DNA of 64,000 nucleotides, from assembly GCA_016169945.1 (NCBI GenBank), contig JADLSH010000217.1, positions 2,046,001 through 2,110,000 of the forward strand, in the 5' to 3' direction. Position 1 is the first letter of the stretch. Each line of letters starts with the position of its first letter. The translations under genes were made by a program, and so were the position numbers. Shown here piece by piece: positions 54,521 to 64,000 of the stretch. The stretch is from Trachythela sp. YZ-2020. Taxonomy: Eukaryota; Cnidaria; Anthozoa; Malacalcyonacea; Clavulariidae. Below the pieces are notes generated by a model. The model saw only the letters and a program-made list of their open reading frames with translations. It did not search any database and was not told the DNA's origin.

Positions 54521-54835
54521 ATGTTCGTCAAAAGCCCATCCATCATCACTGGTCACACCTATCGTCCAGATTTACCTCTATCAACTACAATTAAACGCAA
54601 AAAATGTAAATATTTAGAATTCAAAATTAGGGAACAACGTAAACATTTTAAATCAGTTAAACTTATAAATCTATCGATTAGCTTCATAGAAATGCTCAGA
54701 GATCTTGGATTTGAAAAGAATCACCATAAATTCTGCATCAAACGAATGACGACGATTGCGATCAGAACAACATATTATATATTTTGTTGTCGAAGTAAGC
54801 CGGAATGGACAAATCCAGAATTTTTAACATTTTGA
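54521..54835 (+). other. unassigned ORF of 104 codons
   Basis: The frame has protein-like stretches (SIITGHTYRPDLPLSTTI, FIEMLRDLGFEKNHHKFC) and basic composition but no recognisable domain, no signal peptide and no splice partners. A transposon fragment is the most likely source. Confidence 0.25.
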
Positions 54836-55540
54836 AATTTGTGCTGTGTATTTGTTATATGCTATGTTGTGTATATAGAGTATTATAGTCATTATTGATT
54901 CAAGTAGCCGGTTGTATATTACCTTATATAAGTGAGATTTACAATTGTATATATAATCGAAAAAAATCATTAATAAAGTTTCCATTATTATACGCCACTG
55001 GTATTCACCACCACAGGCGGTATGGGCAAAGAGTGTATGAGATACCATATATAGTCGATTGGCAGAGCTGGTAGCCATAAAGAAAGGCGAAGAGTATACG
55101 ACAACTATGAGTTGGATAAGAGCTAGAACTTCTTTCGCTTTATTGAGATCGGCACTTACCTGCCTGAGGGGTTCAAGGGCAAGGAAAATCAAGTACGACA
55201 TTAGGAACATTTATTTTAGTATTGAGAACGCCGAGAGCGCTACCTCTCAAACATTTTAAACTGTATAAATGATTTTAGTTATTTTAGGTATATTACGGCA
55301 AACAGAATATAGACTGCGGGAGACAAGAATAATTATCTTTATTATATAAAGTATAGTGCTTTATAGAGATTTCGAGCACTGATAAAACTGATAATCTCAC
55401 ATGTGAGATTATTTATGATAATCTCACATGTGAAAATTATCGCTTTTTAAGTTTATGAAAATGGATATTTTATTTTATTTTATTTTGCTTGAAAAGACTG
55501 TCCTTTATATAATAAACAGAAAAATACATGGATGCTTGGA

Positions 55541-55635
55541 AACCATATTTATTTCTCGTGTTGAACATGATATCTCACTCGTTCGCTGCGCTCACCCGTG
55601 AGATATCATGTTTAACACTCGAAATAAATATGGTA
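55541..55635. repeat. hairpin repeat
   Basis: ACCATATTTATTTCTCGTGT and about 18 further bases pair with the inverse at 55,598-55,635. The loop region carries CTCGTTCGCTGCGCTC. A shorter palindrome with AATCTCACATGTGAGATT lies at about 55,390-55,440. Confidence 0.75.
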
Positions 55636-55957
55636 TTTCCGCGCACCTATGTATTATTCTCTATGTAGTTGAGTAATAAATGTCGATAGAATGTCGATAG
55701 CATTATGACTCAAATTCAGGCCGCTAGTTGCAATGCCAATTCATAATGACGAAATATATTCCTTGATAAAAACTAGGTGAAAGAACCACGGCGTACCTCA
55801 AAGTGCGGTAAAATAACGAATATAAAGAGACTATAACTTCAACGGAAAGCTAAAGACCCTTACAGAAGGAGGTTATACATACTGCAGCGAGTGAACAGCT
55901 AGACAGCCAACAGCGGCATTGAACTGTAACACGAGGGCAAACTAGACCATATACAAT

Positions 55958-56188
55958 ATGGGTAAATTTGTGAGAAAATCGACTGCTGTGGTGACTCCTT
56001 CTGGCGAAAACGACGGCACGATGATTAACGCGAAACAACATTCACATTCATTCGATGTTCCACGTGTAGCTCGAAGCGGCTGTTCTCAAACGGCTCCTTG
56101 CTGTTGCTCATCACATAATATTTACATTATATATGCATATAACAACAGACATGACGAACCATACGGGCGCATCTTAATTCCCTGTTAA
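55958..56188 (+). CDS. candidate small protein, 76 residues
   Basis: Starts MGKFVRKSTAVVTPSGEND, has a cysteine cluster TAPCCCSSH and ends ILIPC. The local base composition is less AT-rich than the surroundings, and an AATAAA lies 18 bases after the stop (56,206). The glycine at position 2 could allow myristoylation. No family recognised. The short 3' UTR and composition favour a gene; the length and lack of domain do not. Confidence 0.3.
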   Translation: MGKFVRKSTAVVTPSGENDGTMINAKQHSHSFDVPRVARSGCSQTAPCCCSSHNIYIIYAYNNRHDEPYGRILIPC

Positions 56189-56205
56189 CTTTATTTTCTT
56201 GTGCC

Positions 56206-56211
56206 AATAAA
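56206..56211 (+). promoter_or_regulatory. AATAAA after the 76-residue ORF
   Basis: Correctly placed polyadenylation hexamer, but frequent by chance in AT-rich DNA. Confidence 0.3.
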
Positions 56212-56219
56212 ATGCATTT

Positions 56220-57280
56220 ATTGCATTCATAATTATTATCTATTTAATTGAATTTTTAACTTCTGATTGGTTAATAGCCCGCAGCGGTGAAATAATATTA
56301 TCAACTTTTACCAAATATCAAGTAGTGACACATATCGCATGATATGATGTCATACATGCGATATGAATAATAACACACAAATGACTTCATGCTACTAAAC
56401 ACAAATGAAAATGGCGTGGCCTTTGGCCGTTCGCAGACTTAATTATAAAATATAAATTAGATAAAAACCAAAAACAGCGACAAAATGTATTGAAATATTC
56501 TTTACGATTGTTTGAAAGGAAGGAGGGCATATTTGCTGAAAATGGAAAAGAGCTCGTCATAATTTTGCAGAATTTAACCGAGAGGTGCGGATGTCTTTTA
56601 AATACATAATATAGCAACTATTGAATTAGAGTTTCGCATGATCTGAAAAATTATCAGGACCTCTGTTTGTGTTATCCGCCTAAGTTTCAGCTTCGACAGA
56701 TAACTCAAACGTCGGCCTTGATAATTCTTCATATCATGCTCAACCTCATTCAATAATTGTTAATCAGGGAAATTGTCCAATTATGTGTGGCTGTTTGACA
56801 ACGTGCAGACGTTTTATAAATGGCTACATTCACCATGCTTTACATGTTAATTAAAGTTTTACTAGTATAAAATCCGCTTGGTTTTTAAACTTATAGTGTA
56901 ACATAACGCTGGTTTGCATTTGGATATGATTTTATCTTCAACCTGTCAACTTTGGGCCAAATGTTTTAGCGTAGCACTTTTAAATATAAAGATATGTTCA
57001 TTGGGTAATTCTTTATATAAAACCTTATAATTATTAAACGAGCTAGGAATATTTAATTTACTCAACTGTTTTCTTAAACAGTAGAAAACAATGCTCATAG
57101 AACTCAAATTTGTGTGTTCATCTTGAAGCAAGCTATTCAAAATAACCTTATTCACCTTTTTCACATCTAAAATGGGAGGATTTCGCCCTCCTATTCTTAA
57201 CGCGACAAAACGCTCCTAGTCTTGCTTTAAATTTCACATAATGATATTAGTGAGTGAAGTTTTAATCCAGTTTCCCGTTA
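56220..57280. other. intergenic, no gene seen
   Basis: AT-rich, only short ORFs without domain or splice context. Confidence 0.4.
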
Positions 57281-57292
57281 AGTCATTTTCTC

Positions 57293-57548
57293 TATTAAGC
57301 CCCCCGCCCCATTAAGCCCTGTCTTTCTAAGTTCCCTCTCTCTATTAAGCCCTCTAGCCTCTATATTAAGCCTCCCTCTCTATATAATAAGCCCCTCTCT
57401 CTATTAAGCCCCTAGCCTCTATATTAAGACCCCCTCTCTATATAATAAGCCCCCTCTCTCTATTAAGTCCCCTATCTCCATTAAGCCCCTCTGTCTATTA
57501 AGCCCTCTCTCTCTTAAACCCCCCTCTCTATTAAGCCCCAGGCCCTCT
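57293..57548. repeat. pyrimidine-rich minisatellite
   Basis: Units of the form CTCTCTATTAAGCCCC, some with an added TAGCCTCTATA or TATAATAAG, repeat about 15 times. A strong strand asymmetry (C/T runs) could allow unusual structures. Confidence 0.85.
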
Positions 57549-57559
57549 CTAGAATGTTT

Positions 57560-58800
57560 ATAACGTATTGTATTTTACTTGAGTAACTCATGTGCAACAA
57601 AGCAAACACAATAAAAAAGTTTAGGACATCAGCTGCCCTAATTGTTAAATGGGGGGGGGGAAATAGAAGTCGGGTTTTTCGTTTCAAGAATATATCTATT
57701 AGAATGAGTATCTATTTCTTGAAACTTTTCTGATGTCCATGTACATCGTTCTTGAGGGAAATTTGAACATTAAAAGAGAACATTAGGCGACTAGCCTCCA
57801 AAGAGAACACATTCTTCCAATCTTCTCCAGGCGCACCTAAGGATAATGGGTAAAAGGAGTGCAAAGTGCCAAAGAACCATCTTAAATTCACGAATAATAT
57901 ATTTATAAGCCGAAGAAAAGCAAAATATGAAATCACTACTGTGACGTAACTGGATATATGTAGCTATACCGTATTTACTCGTTTGAGCGCCACGGCGCTA
58001 CTTAAATTTTTAGTGTTATTTATGCGGCGCTTAGTTGAGGGCGGCCCTCTTCACAATGGAATTGCGCATTTCCAAAGTACTGGAGAAAGTTAAACGACAG
58101 AGCATTGAAATATACTCACTTTGAACTTAAAAGCAATGTAGTACGGGATAATATATGTCCGAGGTTGATTAAATATTGAAATGTAGCTGTAGTTGTTTTC
58201 AGCACGAAAATTCCGTCTAACAGTGCTTTAGTTTATATGGTATTATTCATCAGCATGGAATTTCGTCTACTAGAATCTCTTCTAAAATACTTATTTATTT
58301 GGGAGTTAAGTTTGGATATTATATATCAAAACCTCCAATTTGTACTTTAAAACTTTACAGATACTAAGTCATGGCAATTAGTGAACAAATTGTGCTTTCT
58401 CGAAATCCCCATTTTCGGATATGATATATTGGATCTGCCAGTTTATTAACACATAATCCGACGTTGCCACGGCGACACACTCTGACAGTATTCACTCAAA
58501 GTTACCCATTCGTTCGTGTACAATACATGCAGTGTGCAAAATTTTAACATAAGCCATAAACAAAACAATGAGAAACTCATGACGTCTTCAGTTAATTGCA
58601 GTCAATTGCGTAAGATTGCGATCTTTGCCCACGCCACATTGTTTGGCATAACCTCTCTATTTCGCCAATCTTCAATTTTGAATCGAGTCTCCTCAGATCT
58701 AGGCGCAATTACATTACACGCTTGAAACGCCAATTTTAAGCTATAGATAGGAACAGATCATGGTCTTCTGTGCAAAAAACGGGCACTTACGATAATAAAG
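57560..58800. other. intergenic, no gene seen
   Basis: Contains a run of nine G at 57,652-57,660. No exon supported. Confidence 0.35.
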
Positions 58801-58975
58801 ACATTTAAAAATGTGTGAATACTTTAAACTCTCGAAAAATAAACAAAATTGTCATGGCTATAATATTAAGCTTCGTTTCAATGGCAATCTGGTCACAGCT
58901 TGTGATTCGGATCACGAAATGTATAACCTTCTTTATATTTACATTGAGTCATTCTGTGCATATCTCAGAAGAAGG

Positions 58976-59102
58976 ATGGAGCTTACTTTGCGTCGACGAG
59001 CATTACTTAGAATGATCACTTTCATCTTATTACTGATTATCTCCATAGCAAAGTTTAAAGCAGAGATATGTTTTCAGAGGTATCATCAGATTATCAGAGA
59101 AG
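58976..59102 (+). CDS. possible first exon with signal peptide
   Basis: From the ATG at 58,976 (or 59,012) the frame reads a basic start, then MITFILLLIISIAKFKAEIC, a good signal sequence, then FQRYHQIIREG ending at a donor GAAG|GTGAGA in phase 1. That is the usual layout of the first exon of a secreted protein gene. No following exon was recognised before a transposon begins at 59,328, so the gene may be dead or continue beyond it. Confidence 0.3.
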
Positions 59103-59327
59103 GTGAGAATTTTTAAAACAGTAAGAGTTTTGTATTTCTTTAGTTACACTAAGAATATACGTTGGCGTGTATCTGCTCTTATTCAATTAAACATGTATAC
59201 AGGAACATTTATGTCAAAAGAAACATTTACTCTTATAGGATTTAAACTAAATGTCTCGCTGATAGGTGTGACGCATAATACAGAGGCGGCGTAAAGTAGA
59301 AAATATTCATGTGTACGTATTAACTGC

Positions 59328-60557
59328 CAGGGACGCCTGAACTTCGGGGCCTGGAAGGGCAGCTGCCCCCCTTGCCCTTTACCGGGAGGTGCAAGGTGTG
59401 CAAGGTTGCCCTTTCGTTCTAAGGTAAATATTATTATAGTATTAAGAATTCGTTCTCATCCTTATTAAAAACAAAAATCTATATAAATAGAAAATAAAAA
59501 ATTGAATTTACTTTGGTGATATCAAACACGTTCAACGAACTTTCGCTTGCAAAATATAAGCAATAATACGTATGAAATTAACATTATGATTAAGTCTTTT
59601 TCCAATTAGCTGTTAACGCGCGTATCACCCGAGGGCGTCAATCCTGGGGGGGGGGGGCTGGAAGGGACGAATTCCCGCACTTTTTGAGCATAAGGGGATC
59701 AATATGTAATTATCCCCCAATTTTTCCACTTTTGCCTAATGTACGATATTTTCCGATCCGGTATCAGAATTCTGTAAAGTCTACCCCCAAAGTGTATGAA
59801 ATGGCGTTTCAGAGACTCTAGATTTCACGATTTTCTGGGGAGCATGCCCGCATACCACCTAGTTCCCTCGTGTTTTCGGCACTCGATACCACCGTATTCG
59901 CGCTAGCGGCATGGAGCCCCTACAGACAATTTGCTTTGGGCCGGACCCTTTACCACGCCCTTTCGACGGGCAAAACGAACCAACACCCCTAATGCTTAGA
60001 GTCAAGTCACGCTCCTGTCGGGAAATGTTTATAGATGATGCGGAAATGCCCTGAAAACGTTAAACGTGTTACATGCCTGCATAACTATTAGCAGGCTCCA
60101 TCCCTTTCACTTTATGAGATGGACTTTCGCCCTTTGTGTCGCCTCATAATCTTTTGCGAAGGGATCGGAACAAACAAGGTGGCCGAGAAGGATGGCGGAA
60201 TTAATATAGCTAACTTTTGTCGTTAGCGATAAGTATATGAAAAATATAATTACCTGAAATAACTTTTTTTTATACGAGCCTCTATATACACCTCAAATTT
60301 CGCGTTCTACAACAGTAATTTTGGCGCAATTATTTTGCGAATTCACTTCAAAAAATGTGCTAGAAATGCAGTCATCGAGCTTCAAAAATATCAAAATCTT
60401 CAGTAGGAGGACCCCCTATTTTTCTAGAAATTAGAAACGTGATTATGGAAAATTCCAATTTTCGCAGTTTCACAAACGTCCCTTACTATATATAAATTCA
60501 AAAGTGCACTTCGATGAAAACCTGCCCCCTTTCCCTCTCGTCGTTTCGGCGTCCCTG
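59328..60557. mobile_element. 1.23-kb non-autonomous element, hAT-like
   Basis: Ends CAGGGACGCC and GGCGTCCCTG are exact inverse complements. G/C-rich edges (GGGCAGCTGCCCCCC) and an internal TTTCTGGGGAGCATGCCC resemble hAT-type 3' regions. A G run lies at 59,647-59,656. No 8-bp duplication was visible. Confidence 0.5.
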
Positions 60558-60617
60558 AGATAGATTTATTTTTGAAAAATTGTGTTCCTTCACATAAGAA
60601 AATGAACTGTCTCAGAG

Positions 60618-60830
60618 CTATATATACAAATATATCAAATTATATATCAAACTGAAGCATGAATACCATAGATTGTAATTATGAAACATATTTGCACACA
60701 TAATATTGCCATGGCAACAGGGAACCACCTTTAACTTGGTAACAGTAACAGCTGGAACAGCTGGATCAGCATCAATATCTCGCTCAGAGTATTCACATAA
60801 AATATCTGAACCCTCCAGCACCAAACAGAA
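60618..60830 (-). other. coding-like segment, uncertain
   Basis: Minus frame GSDILCEYSERDIDADPAV followed by PAVTVTKLK ends near a possible donor AAAG|GTGGTT; a weak acceptor GTGCTGGAG lies upstream. It could follow the exon at 61,995 in phase 0, but the splice sites are poor and the plus strand is also open. Confidence 0.2.
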
Positions 60831-61179
60831 TGCGATAATTTAGATCGAAAAAGTCAAATATTTCACGTAATGTACATTTGTCCTTGCGCTCTACACATTG
60901 TTACTCACGTTACAGCCATAATTTAAAGTGACAAGTTTGAAAGATATAAATAGGTAAATTATATGATGTAAGATGAAGTATACAACAGTCAGTCAGAAAA
61001 GCGTCAGTGGGTCAAAATGACGGGGAGCACAATATGTGCGATATATCGGAAATTATGCGCTAAAGGGTTACGTACTGATGGATAAATGGACGAGTGGATT
61101 AAGAGCCACCATGAAGTTTGGGTAATCCAGCACCTATACAACAACCACTTCAGGCTGACAAATAGACTAGGTTTTAAAA

Positions 61180-61270
61180 ACACTGAACAATAAATCGACG
61201 TTTCGAGCGGAGGCCCTTCGTCTGGGAAGTCAATAGCCGCGACTTCGCTCGAAAAGTCGAAGTTAATTTT
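61180..61270. repeat. dispersed-repeat fragment
   Basis: CGACGTTTCGAGCGGAGGCCCTTCGTC has the look of a multicopy repeat border; the minus ORF over it (61,004-61,285) is therefore not accepted. Confidence 0.35.
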
Positions 61271-61994
61271 GTTATATATTTTCAAGTAGTTACTTTGATC
61301 CTAGACTGCAAGTCCGCGAGCTTATCGTGTTCGCTACTTTTACTGCAACCGCGCATTCGTGGTTGTTAAAAACCTGAACTGATATTTGTAATTCATATAG
61401 ATGAAGGGGGTAGCTAGTTCTAAGGGCAGTTACAAGAAATCAATTTTTTATTAATATTATCGCAGTGATCCGATCCAAACTAACATACTCTATTAGGCTA
61501 CCTGTTGTTTTAATCATTAGTATTGAAGTGTGACTCAACAAAATACATTTCATCAAATTCAGATACTGATATATCATGCAATTTACCGCATAAATACTGG
61601 TACATTGAATAGAATACAAATTGAAAACACTCAACAAGTAACACTTGTTTTGAAGTGGAACTTAGAACCAGTTAAGAACCGACCGTGCATGCCTGATTCA
61701 TATTAAGGAGTTATCTGTTATATAAGAACAACCACTTTCGCCTTTCACCATGGGTACATGAACATATATATGACAATGAATATTCTTAAAATTTTAAATA
61801 TGTTTGAAAATTTAAAGCATTTCAATTTTTCGATATTTTTAAAAATAGAGATATCTGGCATTAAAATAATGGAAATGCATGCTCAAGAGCCTTTGTAATA
61901 TTTAACTCATTATAGGGAAGAACATGTACTCTCCATGACCATGAGCACAGATTATATATTGAACCAGATGTCTCACTGGGTATCTGTCCCTCAC

Positions 61995-62096
61995 CTTTTC
62001 GTGTCTTCGCTTTTCGCCATCCGGATCAGGAATTGCACGCGCTAGACAACGTGTGCAACACTGGCAAAATGGCGGCGATTGCTGACGTAATGCCAC
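61995..62096 (-). CDS. possible first coding exon at a CpG-rich start
   Basis: 34 codons from ATG (62,096) to the donor GAAAAG|GTGAGG, phase 0. Reads MALRQQSPPFCQCCTRCLAR and PDPDGEKRRHEK. The surrounding 100 bases are richer in CpG than the region, as at many promoters, and the opposite strand has AAAATGGCGGCGATT. No confident second exon. Confidence 0.3.
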
Positions 62097-62109
62097 ACCA
62101 TTTTATTGC

Positions 62110-63410
62110 TAGAATACAAACACTTTGTTTGTGTTTGTGATTCACTGACTGAACACAATTTAAAACGGCAAGTTTGACCCAAAAATGTGATCAACAATTT
62201 TTCCACCCTTTTGGACAGTTAACTTGCATTTTAGTGAAAATTTTGACAAAAACGAGGCACCGAAGACCGAAATTTTGGCGAGCAAAACTGTGATAAATCT
62301 TGAAAGAAAAATCGATGAATGTTTTAACGTAAGATTCAAACTTTGAGAGACGGAGGTTGGTATTATTGTTGCCTTAATGTTTTTGCTTAGGTACATAGGT
62401 GAAACATAAACGGCAAATTATTAACTGAAATATAGCAACGGGCATGCATGCCGAACATGGTTCACGATTGTGAAAATGGAAAAAGCTATTCACGGTCTCG
62501 TGATCATGATCAACCAATTAAATGACTAGAATCTACTAAGGTGTTAGATAAACTTTAATATACATGTAATGATATACAGTAATATACATGTGCCTGTAGA
62601 ATATGTATACCAACCTGTATATCAAATGGTCCATATGAAACTTTGCTCCTTTCTTTCAACCTTTTTTCAGTGTCCATAACTTCGCATTCTCCATAGATTT
62701 TTCAATGTTATGAAAAATGGGAAGGACTGCATGCATGGGGACAATAATTTTGCCACGTCTACTGCGCCCTAAATATTTTTAAATGCACTGTGAAAAAGGT
62801 GTCGGTTCACAACAGAATCAATTTACTCAATCAAGCTAGATCCATGCAAAATTTGACGGTTTGAGCTGTAATCCTGTATAATTGGTTCACCACAAGAACT
62901 CCCGACCAGACCAAGTAGTTATAAACCATATGGTACAAATGTTCTGCCAGCATGTAATAAAAGGTTTAATTCTCCAAACCTATCATAGAACACTCCATCC
63001 TTCTAACGGGGTAAAATATGCCATAATTTTACCTATTGCGTCAACTGGAAAAATAGACATGGAGCGAAAATGCTCGCTTGACTGAGCAAAGCATTAAAGT
63101 TGAATTAATTGCGTCAAGACCGTACGAAATCGATAATGCCAATTTATATTCTTAATGGCGCCTATAAATATGTCGTTCTCGACAAGGTATGTTAAACCAT
63201 GGGAGCAATGATGACGAGTATTATAGATTACGTGTGCCATATGTCATATATTGTCATTGCGTGTTTGATAATTTGATAATTGGAAAATTCATTAAGACCA
63301 CCACCTTGCAGCTTTAGAGAAGAAACTGAATTGCGTGCGTTTTACTATATAAATATTTCTATTGATACATTGTAGTCAATACATGATTGGCTAATAGGTT
63401 ACAACTAAAT
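62110..63410. other. intergenic, no gene supported
   Basis: ORFs 62,160-62,396 (-) and 62,882-63,085 (+) show no domain or splice context. Confidence 0.35.
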
Positions 63411-63411
63411 A

Positions 63412-63620
63412 TAGCAGTCACGCAACTTGCAGATAAATCTGTTATCTGCTAGCAAATAACACCGTAGGTTGAGCCAGCGGTATGCAATTTTATAGCAAGC
63501 GGAAGTTTACACGAATAAAAAAAAGAAAAAACTGCATGAACGAATTTCGTTTTTTGAAACCTTTTGTGCTTTTTGACATTTTTATCGGAACTATAATAGA
63601 TAAATGAGCTTTCTAATATT
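63412..63620 (-). repeat. third copy of the intron-block repeat, inverted
   Basis: AGATAAATCTGTTATCTGCTAG and AAGCGGAAG match, inverted, the kinase-gene intron sequence at about 29,520-29,640 and 33,970-34,090. This shows that part of the duplicated intron block is a dispersed element rather than unique DNA. Confidence 0.75.
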
Positions 63621-63629
63621 TTGTTTACA

Positions 63630-64000
63630 AATGAACTAGCTATATATAATTAATTTTGAAATCATGAAAATCGGCTACATTATTATATAATCTAATATGT
63701 CATGTGTAGGATTAAAATATCACCAAGTATATAACATCAAACCGTAGTGCTGAATCACACTTCTTGGTAACAATCAAAAGGTATATAATATACTGGTTAT
63801 CTTACTGACAGGCATAAATTGATGATGTGTTTGAGTGTGTTTCTGCATGCATAGAGATTGTTCAATAAGCTGTATATATATATTCTACAAAAAAAATTTC
63901 CCAATATATTTCTGACATGTACGGTATATGCTGGTATGTTATATTTTGTAATAGCAATCAACAAAATTAAATAATACACACTTGCAAATAATTAACAAGC
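63630..64000. other. AT-rich end of window, no feature
   Basis: Nothing beyond short AT runs and a TATATATATA stretch near 63,873. Confidence 0.4.

Noticed and set aside
1..64000. CRISPR arrays, bacterial operons, prophage
   Set aside because: Introns, LINEs and eukaryotic gene structure exclude a prokaryotic reading; tandem repeats found lack spacer variety.

Overview
The window is eukaryotic and most probably from a cnidarian, perhaps an anthozoan. It is AT-rich, intron-bearing DNA with GT/AG splice sites and AATAAA signals, crowded with small inverted-repeat transposons and relics of LINE, hAT-like, CACTA-like and Polinton-like elements. The organism call is an inference from gene style and repeat landscape; no sequence search was possible.

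The dominant gene lies on the minus strand from about 38.7 kb down to 14.35 kb. It encodes a receptor tyrosine kinase with immunoglobulin-like ectodomains. I traced 18 coding exons by reading frame, splice sites and phase: a signal peptide, eight Ig exons (order a-b-c-c'-a'-b'-c''-d), a transmembrane/juxtamembrane exon and eight kinase exons carrying the glycine loop, [15 protein letters not shown] and the C-lobe. The pieces add up to 3807 nt, an open frame of 1268 residues if every exon is used. A block a-b-c was duplicated with its introns, and c was duplicated once more; all Ig exons are phase 1-1, so any subset keeps the frame.

Other genes: a small secreted protein rich in cysteine (70-480, +); a single-exon CAT/condensation-fold acyltransferase (51.8-53.4 kb, -) with HxxxDG motif but an apparent one-base frameshift; and several weaker candidates (an orphan exon at 13.56 kb, a 76-residue ORF at 55.96 kb, possible first exons at 58.98 kb and 62.0 kb).

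Mobile DNA: 19.83-23.66 kb, inside a kinase-gene intron, is a palindromic Polinton/adintovirus-like remnant with two inverted copies of an end region (mini-exon, zinc-finger-like ORF, packaging-ATPase fragments) around a 21-bp minisatellite. A 3904-bp CACTA-like element (44,217-48,120) splits a LINE reverse-transcriptase fragment and carries two divergent decayed genes. There are several MITEs with clear TIRs and two with target duplications, a near-perfect 424-bp palindrome (4974-5398), a 132-nt hairpin (36,904-37,035), and minisatellites. The rest (roughly 10.9-13.5, 40.4-41.5, 49.8-51.7, 56.2-57.2 and 62.1-63.4 kb) shows nothing I can support as a gene.
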